The notes under the pieces are model-generated. The model was not told where the DNA came from and did not search any database. It saw only the letters and a program-made list of their open reading frames with translations. A program made the translations under genes and the position numbers. A stretch of 38,528 nucleotides of DNA from CBFGWV01 sp965652545 (GTDB taxonomy: Bacteria; Pseudomonadota; Gammaproteobacteria; Competibacterales; Competibacteraceae). The stretch spans positions 1-38,528 of the forward strand of contig CBFGWV010000019.1 of NCBI GenBank assembly GCA_965652545.1, written 5' to 3'. Positions 1 through 8,061 of the stretch are shown piece after piece; position 1 is the stretch's first letter, and each line of letters starts with the position of its first letter.

Positions 1-153
1 CCCAGACAGGCCGGGCGTGAACTCCGGCACCTTCCGCCCCATCCCAGGCGCCCATCCATGAGAGCATCAACCAGTCAAAGCAAATGTATCCAAATGGTCA
101 TCACACCGTTGACAGAACGCCCATCAACACTTAATTCTGGAAAGCACAAGGCT

Positions 154-169
154 CAAATGTGCACATTTG
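154..169. promoter_or_regulatory. Perfect 16-bp palindrome, candidate operator of the M24 hydrolase operon
   Basis: The sequence CAAATGTGCACATTTG reads the same on both strands and lies 37 bp before the preferred ATG of the first M24 gene. A TTGACA hexamer sits just upstream at 109-114, but the -10 that would go with it is weak. Two-fold symmetry fits a dimeric repressor or activator. Ectoine-catabolism genes are known to be controlled by EnuR (MocR/GntR type) and DoeX (AsnC/Lrp type). No regulator gene is in the window, so the binding protein is unknown. Confidence 0.5.
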
Positions 170-205
170 CATCGATACCATCCAAACTCCCCAGGCCCCT
201 CCTCG

Positions 206-1372
206 ATGACCACGCCCCCCCTCCCCTCCATATCCGCCGCGGAACTGGACTCGCGAGTCGACCGCGTGCGTGAAAAGATGGCCGCACACCGACTGGATGC
301 GCTGCTCGTCTCCTCACCTGAGAACATTTACTACCTCAGCGGCCTGGATCACTGGGGTTACTTCGCCCCCCATATCCTCATCGTGCCCATGAGCGGCCGC
401 CCCCATCTGGTCACCCGCCAGATGGAGCAGGTCACCATCCGCACACAGGTCACGACCTGCGACTTCACCGGGCACAGCGATAGCGAAACTGTCGCCGATG
501 CCGCAGTTCGGGCAATGACCACCGCCGCCGTACCCGCCTCCGCCCGGCTAGGGGTCGAGCGCTGGTCGGCCGGCCTGCCCGCCGGCCTGGCCGAGGCCCT
601 GGCGGGCGGGCTCCCCAACGCCAGTTGGGTCGACGCCACCGATCTCGTCGACGCCCTGCGCCAAGTCAAATCGCCCACCGAGTTGGCCCTGCTGCGCGAC
701 GCCGCACGGGTATCGGATGCCGCCATGGCCGCGGGCATCGACGCGGTGGCCGACGGCGCGGGGGAAAACGATGTCGCGGCCGCCTGCTACGCCGCCATGC
801 TGCGCGCCGGTGGGACGTATCCGGGGTTCGGGCCGTTCATCCGCCCAGGTCGCCGGCTCGGCGAAGAGCACACCACTTGGTCGCGCGAGCGGCTGAAGGC
901 AGGCGAGCCGGTGTTTTTCGAGTTGGCCGGCTGTGTCGCCCGCTACCACGCGCCGCTGGGCCGCCTGGTCTTCCTCGGCGAGCCGCCGCCGGCCACCCGC
1001 GCCATGGAACGCATCTGCCTGAACGCCTTCGACGCCGTCGTCGATGCGCTGAAACCCGGCGTCCTGGCGCGCGAGGTCTACGCAGCCTGGCAACAGGTGG
1101 TCGACCGGGCAGGACTGGCCCACTACCGGCGCCATCACTGCGGTTATCAGGTCGGCATCGGCTGCCCGCCGAGTTGGACCGGCGGCAACAAAGTCCTGGG
1201 ACTGCGCCACGACAGCGACCTGGAGCTCCAAGCCGGCATGAGCTTCCACATCCTCTCCTGGCTCATGAATACCGGAGCGGGTGACTACTTCATCTCCAAC
1301 ACCGTGGTACTGGGCGAGCACGGGGCCGAGGTCCTGACCCGTTACCCCGGCACGTTGGGAGTCTCTCGCTGA
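206..1372 (+). CDS. M24-fold (creatinase/ectoine hydrolase-like) hydrolase, paralogue of the next gene
   Basis: This 388-aa protein has the two-part creatinase/aminopeptidase P architecture: an N-terminal domain to about residue 150 (with SSPENIYYLSGLDHWGYF) and a C-terminal pita-bread domain. The metal-ligand stretch is degenerate. Where M24 metallopeptidases have two aspartates, it reads FELAGCVARYHAPLGR (about 238-253), with Glu239 in the first position. That resembles creatinase and EutD/DoeA, which work without the dinuclear metal site. It looks like a divergent paralogue of the downstream DoeA-like protein and ends 16 bp before it, so the two are probably cotranscribed. ATG 206 is preferred over an in-frame TTG at 167, which lies inside the palindrome. 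No clear ribosome site precedes either start. Hydrolysis of ectoine or a related cyclic amide is plausible but unproven. Confidence 0.75.
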   Translation: MTTPPLPSISAAELDSRVDRVREKMAAHRLDALLVSSPENIYYLSGLDHWGYFAPHILIVPMSGRPHLVTRQMEQVTIRTQVTTCDFTGHSDSETVADAAVRAMTTAAVPASARLGVERWSAGLPAGLAEALAGGLPNASWVDATDLVDALRQVKSPTELALLRDAARVSDAAMAAGIDAVADGAGENDVAAACYAAMLRAGGTYPGFGPFIRPGRRLGEEHTTWSRERLKAGEPVFFELAGCVARYHAPLGRLVFLGEPPPATRAMERICLNAFDAVVDALKPGVLAREVYAAWQQVVDRAGLAHYRRHHCGYQVGIGCPPSWTGGNKVLGLRHDSDLELQAGMSFHILSWLMNTGAGDYFISNTVVLGEHGAEVLTRYPGTLGVSR

Positions 1373-1388
1373 CCCGCTAGGAGGCGGC

Positions 1389-2579
1389 ATGCACTTCGGA
1401 CAGAACAACACACCTTTCACCCGCGAGGAGTTCGCCGACCGCTGGGCGCGGACGCGGGCACGGATGGACGAGCTGGAGCTGGATGCGCTGATCGTCAGCA
1501 ACCCGACCAACCTCAACTATCTCACCGGTTACGACGGTTGGTCGTTCTATGTGCATCAGGCCGTGGTGCTGACACTGACCCAGGCGCAGCCGATCTGGAT
1601 CGGCCGCGGCCAGGACGTCAACGGCGCCCGCCTGACCACAGTGCTCGATGCGGATAACATCGTCGGCTACCCCGACGATTACGTGCAGACTGCCGAACGC
1701 CACCCCATGCAGTTCATCGCCGGCATCATCCAGACGCGCGGGCTGGGCGCCGGCACCCGCATCGGTGTCGAGGCGGACAACTACTACTTCACCGGCAAGA
1801 GCCTGGACGTGTTGCGCGGCGAGTTGCCGCAGGCCGATATCCGCGACGCCGGCATCCTGGTCAACTGGGTACGCTGCATAAAATCCGATGCCGAGATCGC
1901 CTGCATCCAACAGGCGGGGAAGATTTCCGAGGCGATCATGGCCCGGGCGCTGGAGATGATCGACGTCGGCGTGCGCCAATGCGACCTCGCGGCCGAAATC
2001 TGGAGAACCGGCCTGATGGGCGTGGACGGCTACGGTGGCGATTACCCGGCCATCATGCCGCTGATGCCCACCGGCGCCGCCACCATCTGCCCCCACATCA
2101 CCTGGTCCGACCGCCCCTTCGAGGCGCAGACCGGCACCACTATCGAAATCTCCGGTGTGCGCCATCACTACCACGCACCGCTGACACGCACGGTGTACCT
2201 GGGCCAGCCGCCCGATGCCCTGCGCCGTGCCGCCGATATCGTCATCGAGGGCATAGACGCCGCCCTGGCCGCGGCCCGTCCCGGTGCACTGGCACGCGAT
2301 GTTCATGCCGCCTGGAACGCCAGCATCGCCCGTCACGGCCTGCACAAGGATTCGCGCTGCGGGTATTCGATCGGCCTGGGCTATCCACCCGACTGGGGTG
2401 AGCACACGGTGAGCTTCCGCGCCGCCGACCACAGCGTTCTGCAACCCAATATGACGATCCATTTCATGCCTGGAATCTGGCTGGACGACTGGGGTATCGC
2501 CATCAGTGAAACGTTGCGTATCACCACAACGGGAGTGGAGACGGTGTGCGCGTTTCCCCGCCGGCTATTCGTGAAGTAG
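1389..2579 (+). CDS. doeA: Ectoine hydrolase DoeA/EutD-like (M24 family)
   Basis: This 396-aa protein has the length and signature segments I associate with DoeA/EutD: NPTNLNYLTGYDGWSFYV (38-55), GRGQDVNGARLT (72-83), DDYVQ-ERHPM (96-107), SIGLGYPPDWGEHT and PGIWLDDWGI. DoeA/EutD opens the ectoine ring to acetyl-diaminobutyrate, the first step of ectoine use as carbon and nitrogen source. Glu253, in IEISGVRHHYHAPLTRT, aligns in position with the catalytic glutamate reported near residue 255 of Ruegeria EutD. The usual M24 metal aspartates are absent, as expected for this metal-independent branch. An AGGAGG ribosome site (about 1379-1384) precedes ATG 1389. The partner deacetylase (DoeB/EutE), transporters and regulator are not in the window. 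The T3SS gene sctV follows on the same strand after 186 bp. Confidence 0.8.
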   Translation: MHFGQNNTPFTREEFADRWARTRARMDELELDALIVSNPTNLNYLTGYDGWSFYVHQAVVLTLTQAQPIWIGRGQDVNGARLTTVLDADNIVGYPDDYVQTAERHPMQFIAGIIQTRGLGAGTRIGVEADNYYFTGKSLDVLRGELPQADIRDAGILVNWVRCIKSDAEIACIQQAGKISEAIMARALEMIDVGVRQCDLAAEIWRTGLMGVDGYGGDYPAIMPLMPTGAATICPHITWSDRPFEAQTGTTIEISGVRHHYHAPLTRTVYLGQPPDALRRAADIVIEGIDAALAAARPGALARDVHAAWNASIARHGLHKDSRCGYSIGLGYPPDWGEHTVSFRAADHSVLQPNMTIHFMPGIWLDDWGIAISETLRITTTGVETVCAFPRRLFVK

Positions 2580-2765
2580 CCACTGCCTCATCACAAGCCC
2601 TATGCCATATGACAGATACCTGCCCCGGTAGCCGCCCATTAACCTAACAGACGAGATTTGGCGTCCGTCGACTGGATGGAACTGACCGATCTGACCACCA
2701 CCGTGGAGGATCCGGGCGATGCTCCGAACAGGCGAGCACATCACCGCAGCATCGATGGGGGCAGC

Positions 2766-4868
2766 ATGATAAGGGCACAGCAACTGGACGGTTTGCTGGA
2801 GGCCGCCGTCCGACGTTATGACGTCGTTCTGGGCGTATTCATCATCGTGATTCTCGTGATGATCGTCCTGCCCATCCCGACCCCCCTGGTGGACGTTCTC
2901 ATCGCCTGCAACATCGCCGGTGCCGTGGTGCTGGCCATGATCGCGGTGTACATCCAAACGCCCCTGGCGTTCTCCGCCTTCCCCTCGGTACTGCTGCTCA
3001 CGACGCTGTTCCGCCTGGCACTGACCATCACCACGACGCGGCTCATCCTGCTGGATGCCGATGCTGGCGAGATCGTCGAGACGTTCGGCAATTTCGTGGT
3101 CGGGGGCAACATCGTCGTCGGCATGGTCATCTTCCTGATCATCACGGTGGTGCAGTTCGTCGTGGTGACCAAGGGTGCCGAGCGTGTGGCCGAGGTCAGC
3201 GCCCGCTTCTCACTCGATGGCCTGCCGGGCAAACAGATGAGTATCGACGCCGACATGCGCGCCGGGGTCATCGACTTTGCCGAAGCGCGGCGACGGCGCC
3301 AGATAGTGCAGGACGAAAGCCAGTTGTTCGGCTCCATGGACGGTGCGATGAAGTTCGTCAAAGGCGATGCCATCGCCGGGCTGTTCATCATCTTCATCAA
3401 CCTTGTCGGCGGCATCAGCATCGGCGTGCTGCAGCAGGACATGGCCTTCGCCGAGGCCTCGTCGGTGTTCACCACCTTGACCGTCGGCGACGGCCTCGTG
3501 GCGCAGATTCCGGCACTGCTGATCTCCATCACCGCCGGCATCATCGTCACCCGCGTCACCACCAGCAGCGGCATGGGGCTGGGCCAGGACATCGGCCGGC
3601 AGATTCTCGCGCAGCCGCGCGCGCTGATGGTCGGCGGTGTGCTGCTGATGGGCTTTGCCATCGTACCGGGGTTTCCGGCCGCGGCATTTCTCATCGTCGG
3701 TTCGCTGCTCGGCGGAATCGGTCTGATCCTGTGGATGGCCGAGCGACGGGCCGAGGAGCAATTCAGCGAATACCTCGATGCCGTACCCGGCGGCGACCGC
3801 AAGCAGTTGGGCATGGGTGGACGCCAGACAGAGCTCGCACAACGCGATGAGTTGCCCGGCTCGGCGGCTTTGGTGCTCGAACTCAGCCATAGCTTGCAAC
3901 CGGCGCTCAACCCGGAAGCCTTGAACGATGAGTTCCGGCGAGTGCGCCAATCGGTCTATGAGGATTTGGGCGTACCGCTGGCCGGTGTACAGGTGCGCTA
4001 TGCCAACGATCTGGACGAGGACACCTATCGCATCTGCCTGCACGAGGTGCCGGTCGCCAGCGGGCGCATTCCCCAGGGACGTGTCCTGGCCTTCGCCAGC
4101 ACCGACCGGCTAAAGCAGTTGGGTATCGAGCACACCGATGCGGGCGTCATGGCCGGCACGGCCTGCAGCCTGGTGGCAGTATCGGAGCGGGCGACGCTGG
4201 ATGCGGCCGAAATCGGACATGGGGACATCAATCAGGTCCTGGTGCGCCACCTGTCTTGGGCGGTAAAACGCCATGCCAGCGAGCTGGTCGGTGTCCAGGT
4301 CACCAAAGGCCTGCTCGACCGTTTGCAGAAAGACGCCAACGATCTGGTTCGCGAGGTCAACGGCGTGGTGTCGCTGTCGGTGTTCACCGAAGTACTCAAA
4401 CGCATGCTCGCTGAGAACATACCCATCCGCAATCTTCAGTTGATCTGCGAAGTCCTGTTGGAGAAAGCACAGAAACAGACCGACCCGATGATTCTCACGG
4501 AGTTCGTGCGTGAGCGGCTGAAGCGCCAGATCAGCCACCGCTTCAGCGACCGCGATCGCGTCCTGAACGCTATCGTGCTCGGACCCGACGCCGAACGGGC
4601 CATTCGCGAGGCTGGCAGCAACGCGCAGGGCGAGAGCATTCCGTTGGCTCAGAGCGTGCGGTCAGCCGTGGTCCAGAAGGTGAAGAAGCTGGTTGCCGCG
4701 AATCCGAGCGACAAAGCGCGCCCAGTGGTGGTGGTCGCACAGGACATCCGCCGCTTCGTGCGCAAGATCCTGGCGGCCGACCTGCCCGAAACACCGGTGC
4801 TGGCCTTCCAGGAACTGGCCGAAGACATCAACGTGAAGCCGTTGGGTCAGGTCAACGCAAAGGACTAG
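2766..4868 (+). CDS. sctV: T3SS major export gate protein SctV
   Basis: From ATG 2766 the protein is about 700 aa, the usual SctV size. An in-frame TTG at 2658 would add 36 residues of non-membrane sequence, and a GGGGG tract lies just before 2766, so I chose 2766. The N-terminal half is strongly hydrophobic with several transmembrane segments and carries conserved FHIPEP-family stretches: PSVLLLTTLFRLALTITTTR, GNFVVGGNIVVGMVIFLII and DGLVAQIPALLISITAGIIVTR. The C-terminal half is soluble and would form the nonameric cytoplasmic ring that receives chaperone-substrate complexes. The gene heads sctV-sctN-sctO, with sctN 12 bp downstream. The order and the non-flagellar partners argue against FlhA. 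Confidence 0.95.
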   Translation: MIRAQQLDGLLEAAVRRYDVVLGVFIIVILVMIVLPIPTPLVDVLIACNIAGAVVLAMIAVYIQTPLAFSAFPSVLLLTTLFRLALTITTTRLILLDADAGEIVETFGNFVVGGNIVVGMVIFLIITVVQFVVVTKGAERVAEVSARFSLDGLPGKQMSIDADMRAGVIDFAEARRRRQIVQDESQLFGSMDGAMKFVKGDAIAGLFIIFINLVGGISIGVLQQDMAFAEASSVFTTLTVGDGLVAQIPALLISITAGIIVTRVTTSSGMGLGQDIGRQILAQPRALMVGGVLLMGFAIVPGFPAAAFLIVGSLLGGIGLILWMAERRAEEQFSEYLDAVPGGDRKQLGMGGRQTELAQRDELPGSAALVLELSHSLQPALNPEALNDEFRRVRQSVYEDLGVPLAGVQVRYANDLDEDTYRICLHEVPVASGRIPQGRVLAFASTDRLKQLGIEHTDAGVMAGTACSLVAVSERATLDAAEIGHGDINQVLVRHLSWAVKRHASELVGVQVTKGLLDRLQKDANDLVREVNGVVSLSVFTEVLKRMLAENIPIRNLQLICEVLLEKAQKQTDPMILTEFVRERLKRQISHRFSDRDRVLNAIVLGPDAERAIREAGSNAQGESIPLAQSVRSAVVQKVKKLVAANPSDKARPVVVVAQDIRRFVRKILAADLPETPVLAFQELAEDINVKPLGQVNAKD

Positions 4869-4880
4869 AAGGACTAGCCG

Positions 4881-6284
4881 ATGACCATGCTCATGCCCCT
4901 GGCCTACCTGCCGGAGCTCGTCGCCCGCGAAGTGGACAAGCTCGACCCGATATACCGGCGTGGGCGGGTCATCGAGCTGCTCGGCCCGGTTATCAAGGCA
5001 GTGATGCCGCGGGTGAAGCTGGGCGAACTCTGCGCCTTGCAAAGCCCGGGCAAGAGCGAGCCGATCTGGGCCGAGGTGGTGGGCTTCGTGGACGGCCGCG
5101 CCCTGCTGACGCCGATCACCGAGGTGGACGATCTTTCCGCCGACACCCAGGTCATTCCCCTTAAGGAACGCCACCGGATACCCGTCGGCCCGGACATGCT
5201 CGGTCAGGTCCTCGACGGCATGGGCCGCCCTCTGCAGGACGCCGGCGTCCAGCATCACTACTTTGGCGAAGGCTACCCGGTATACAACCGCGCGCCCAAT
5301 GCCATGCTGCGCCCACCCATCAGGAAACGGCTGGAAACCGGCGTACGCGCCATAGACGGTCTGTTGACCTGCGGTATCGGTCAGCGCATCGGTGTGTTTT
5401 CAGCGGCCGGGGTGGGCAAGAGCACCTTGCTGGCAACGCTGATGCGGAATGCCTCGGCCGATGTCTGCGTGCTCGCGCTGATTGGCGAGCGTGGACGTGA
5501 GGTCCGGGAGTTTCTCGATCACGAGATGACCCCCGAGGCGCGGCAACGCACCGTCGTCGTCGTAGCCACCTCGGACAAGCCGGCCATGCAGCGGGTACGA
5601 GCCGCCTATGTGGCCACGGCGATCGCCGAGTACTTCCGCGATTCAGGCCGGCACGTGTTATTGCTGATGGATTCGGTGACCCGATTCGCCCGCGCGCTTC
5701 GCGAAGTCGGCCTCGCTGCGGGCGAACCACCGACCCGCCGCGGCTTCCCGGCATCGACATTCTCTGCGCTGCCGGGCTTGCTCGAGCGGGCCGGCCCCGG
5801 CACCGACGGTGCGATCAGTGCGATCTACACGGTTCTTGTCGAAGGCGACGACATGAACGAACCGGTAGCCGATGAGGTTCGCTCCCTGGTGGATGGACAC
5901 ATTGTGCTCTCCCGCGACCTCGCCACGGCCAATCATTACCCTGCCATCGATGTGCTGCAAAGCCGCAGCCGTGTCATGGAGCATGTCGCATCGCCACGGC
6001 ATACCGATACCGCAAGCCGGGTACGCCAGTTGATGGCAAAGTACCAGGAATTGGAAATGCTCATCCTGATGGGCGAATACAAAGCGGGAACTGACCCTGA
6101 GGCGGACGAGGCCATTCGCCACCGAGACGCTATCAAACGATTCCTGTGCCAGGGCGCAAGAAACCGCGACGATTTCGATGTGACGCTGAGAAAGCTTGCA
6201 GAGGCCGTCAACTATGGCAAACACGCTGGAGAAGATTCTTCGGATTCGAAAACTGCGCGAGCAAAACGTACGGGCTCAGCTTAA
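4881..6284 (+). CDS. sctN: T3SS hexameric ATPase SctN
   Basis: This 467-aa protein of the F1/V1-ATPase-like T3SS ATPase family unfolds substrates and releases chaperones at the cytoplasmic base. Visible motifs are Walker A SAAGVGKS (174-181), the GERGREV segment (202-208), Walker B LLLMDSVTR (260-268), GEPPTRRGFPASTFS (281-295) and LSRDLA (343-348). AAGGACTAGCCG leads into ATG 4881; a tandem AAGGACTAG here supplies both the sctV stop and this ribosome site. YscN-type proteins end near 440 aa, whereas this one runs about 20 residues longer with a polar, basic tail. That tail is encoded by the stretch shared with the start of sctO. Its stator SctL is encoded convergently. Confidence 0.95.
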   Translation: MTMLMPLAYLPELVAREVDKLDPIYRRGRVIELLGPVIKAVMPRVKLGELCALQSPGKSEPIWAEVVGFVDGRALLTPITEVDDLSADTQVIPLKERHRIPVGPDMLGQVLDGMGRPLQDAGVQHHYFGEGYPVYNRAPNAMLRPPIRKRLETGVRAIDGLLTCGIGQRIGVFSAAGVGKSTLLATLMRNASADVCVLALIGERGREVREFLDHEMTPEARQRTVVVVATSDKPAMQRVRAAYVATAIAEYFRDSGRHVLLLMDSVTRFARALREVGLAAGEPPTRRGFPASTFSALPGLLERAGPGTDGAISAIYTVLVEGDDMNEPVADEVRSLVDGHIVLSRDLATANHYPAIDVLQSRSRVMEHVASPRHTDTASRVRQLMAKYQELEMLILMGEYKAGTDPEADEAIRHRDAIKRFLCQGARNRDDFDVTLRKLAEAVNYGKHAGEDSSDSKTARAKRTGSA

Positions 6285-6693
6285 TCAAGCGCGCGAACGC
6301 TACCGTGAGCAACAGCGCACGAGTGAGGCCCTGGCTCAAGCCCTGGCGGCGCACCGGGTAGACGAGGACAAAGTGCAGGTCAGTGCCTCGGACAGTCATC
6401 TCGGGCTGGAAGCGTTTTTCGACAAGATCGATATAACGAGGGAGATGCACCAGAAGGGTCGTCAGCTCATCGTCGCCATCGAAAAGCAAACCCAGGAACA
6501 ACAGAAGGCGCTGAGTCAGCAAAGCGCGGTGGAAGAACAACTGCAAGCGGCCGTACGCCGTCGGTACAAGCTGGAGAAAGCGAGCGAACAGCATACCGTG
6601 CGGGAGAACCGCGCCTCAGAGCGCAAGGAGGATGACGAAGCCGACGAGCAAGCCATGTTCCGCTACACGACCCGCAGCCCGGCCCCCAACTGA
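6214..6693 (+). CDS. sctO: T3SS central stalk protein SctO (YscO/HrpD family)
   Basis: From ATG 6214 this gives a 159-aa highly charged, almost entirely helical protein (EKILRIRKLREQNVRAQLNQARERYREQQ onward). The size and composition match the YscO/FliJ coiled-coil stalk that sits in the ATPase ring and contacts SctV. Position directly after sctN supports the call. The gene starts 71 bp inside sctN in another frame. The only nearby alternative is TTG 6196, which would lengthen the overlap, and the next Met is far into the coiled coil. The identification rests on position and coiled-coil character, because this family diverges quickly. It ends 22 bp from the convergent sctL. Confidence 0.85.
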   Translation: MANTLEKILRIRKLREQNVRAQLNQARERYREQQRTSEALAQALAAHRVDEDKVQVSASDSHLGLEAFFDKIDITREMHQKGRQLIVAIEKQTQEQQKALSQQSAVEEQLQAAVRRRYKLEKASEQHTVRENRASERKEDDEADEQAMFRYTTRSPAPN

Positions 6694-6715
6694 CTGACCC
6701 GTTCCTCCGTCCGTC

Positions 6716-7411
6716 TCAAGGGGTCGGCGGGTCCCGGCCATCGTCAACCGACGGCGGCGCCGGCACCGCGCCCGGTCCAAGCTGGAGGTCAAGCGCACGA
6801 CGGAGATTCTCCACTTGCTCGTTCAGACACGCCTCGATGATGCCGGCATTGCACTCCAGCACCAGGCGGTCATCCGGCGTACCATCGGCCACACAGAGTG
6901 AGAGGTTCTGCCAGCGGCGCATCGTATCCTCGAGCGCTTTCTCAGCCTGTGGATAGGTGGCTTCGCTGACATTCAGGCGGATACGTTCGTCCTGCTCGAT
7001 GCCCCGCAACATCCGTCGCACCAGCGCTTTGATTTGTACCTCCTGTCCGCGCTCGTCCAGCAGGCGCTCCAGCGCATCGGTGACAATACCGGCAAGGCGA
7101 TGCTCCAGCGCCTGGATATGGCTGATCGTGCCATCGACGAACGTGACCAGGCGCCGCACGTGTTCCTCCCGAGCCAGGGCCTGCGCCTGCAACCTGGCCT
7201 CTGCAAGCAGCTCGTCGCCCTCGCGCCTGGCCGCTTCGCGAATGCTGCGCGCCTCCTCGTGTGCATCCTCGATGATGCTCTGAGCTTGCTCACGCGCGGC
7301 ACGGTGCAATCCCTGAGCCTGCTCGAGCGAAGAGAACTCATCCCGCCCGATGATGCGCTTTACGGCAGCTTTGCCGAGCTGGATCGGCTTGCCCTCGGCC
7401 GCCTCGCTCAT
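6716..7411 (-). CDS. sctL: T3SS ATPase stator SctL (YscL/HrpE/FliH family)
   Basis: The protein has 231 aa. After a short N-terminus comes a long charged helix (about 28-95, with EEARSIREAARREGDELLAEARLQAQALAREEHVRR) and a C-terminal V-type-ATPase-E-like domain. This is the layout of SctL, which links the ATPase to the SctQ sorting platform. It is the last gene of the minus-strand ring operon. Its ATG at 7411 overlaps the sctK stop by 4 bp, so translation is probably coupled. The C-terminal tail is proline-rich and looks disordered. Confidence 0.9.
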   Translation of the reverse strand: MSEAAEGKPIQLGKAAVKRIIGRDEFSSLEQAQGLHRAAREQAQSIIEDAHEEARSIREAARREGDELLAEARLQAQALAREEHVRRLVTFVDGTISHIQALEHRLAGIVTDALERLLDERGQEVQIKALVRRMLRGIEQDERIRLNVSEATYPQAEKALEDTMRRWQNLSLCVADGTPDDRLVLECNAGIIEACLNEQVENLRRALDLQLGPGAVPAPPSVDDGRDPPTP

Positions 7412-8061
7412 TTGACCTTGACCTCGATCAACACGGCCTCGAACAACGCCAGCGCATCGGTTTGGGTCAAGGCGACCCGCCCGCTGAGCACTGCACGGCT
7501 CCAGGCTCGCGGCAGCTTCAGGAACGCCCTGCGCAGCAGCTCCATGCCCGCAGGCTCCAGTGCGGTAGCCAGCACGATCATGCCGTGGTAGCGAATGTTG
7601 TGCTCCAAGTCGCCGAGTGCAGCCCCCCCTTCAAGACCGTTGGCTTTGGAGGCGATTCGGAAGCGCTGCGCCAGCTCGGGCCCACGATTGACCGCGAAAT
7701 CGTAGACGTCCTCGCCCAGGCGCTCGATCAGCCGACGAACCTCCGGACCGGAGATCGGCGCGCGCACGGCTTGATGGAAGAAGCAGGTACCGCAGCGCAT
7801 GACGGCCCGGCGTAGCATCGCCGGCTCGAAATCGGCGATTCGGTACTCCCTCGCCATGAGTCGGCTGAAGCGGGCGTCCAGACCGTCATCTAGCCCAAGA
7901 TGTTCGAATACATAGCGACGGACATGCGGAGCGGCCCGCTTATTGGCGCTCAAGGCAGCCACGAGGTCGTACCAGGGGATCTGGCTGCGCCAGGACGGAT
8001 CGAGCGTGGTTACCAACCCCGCCCCGACCGCCATGGAACGCTCATTCCGCTCCGTGGTCAT
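7408..8061 (-). CDS. sctK: T3SS sorting-platform protein SctK (YscK/NolU-like)
   Basis: The protein has 217 aa. The call rests on position between sctJ and sctL (the place of yscK and nolU), on length, and on YscK-like features such as an N-terminal WYDLVAAL segment, an MLRRAVMRCGTCFFHQAVRAPISGPEVRRLIERLG block and a C-terminal LPRAWSRAVLSGRVAL. SctK forms the upper pods of the cytoplasmic sorting platform, beneath SctD. The gene overlaps both neighbours by 4 bp. The family is poorly conserved, so there is some uncertainty. Its presence points to the Ysc or rhizobial branch of T3SSs rather than to a flagellum. Confidence 0.75.
   Translation of the reverse strand: MTTERNERSMAVGAGLVTTLDPSWRSQIPWYDLVAALSANKRAAPHVRRYVFEHLGLDDGLDARFSRLMAREYRIADFEPAMLRRAVMRCGTCFFHQAVRAPISGPEVRRLIERLGEDVYDFAVNRGPELAQRFRIASKANGLEGGAALGDLEHNIRYHGMIVLATALEPAGMELLRRAFLKLPRAWSRAVLSGRVALTQTDALALFEAVLIEVKVK

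Noticed and set aside
167..205. TTG start that would lengthen the first M24 protein by 13 residues
   Set aside because: It falls inside the 16-bp palindrome, lacks a ribosome site and adds residues outside the conserved domain.
1377..2462. 361-aa open frame opposite the DoeA-like gene
   Set aside because: It is a shadow of a high-GC coding strand. Its composition (His/Gln/Ala-rich) is not protein-like and it lacks a ribosome site, while the opposite strand encodes a clear enzyme.
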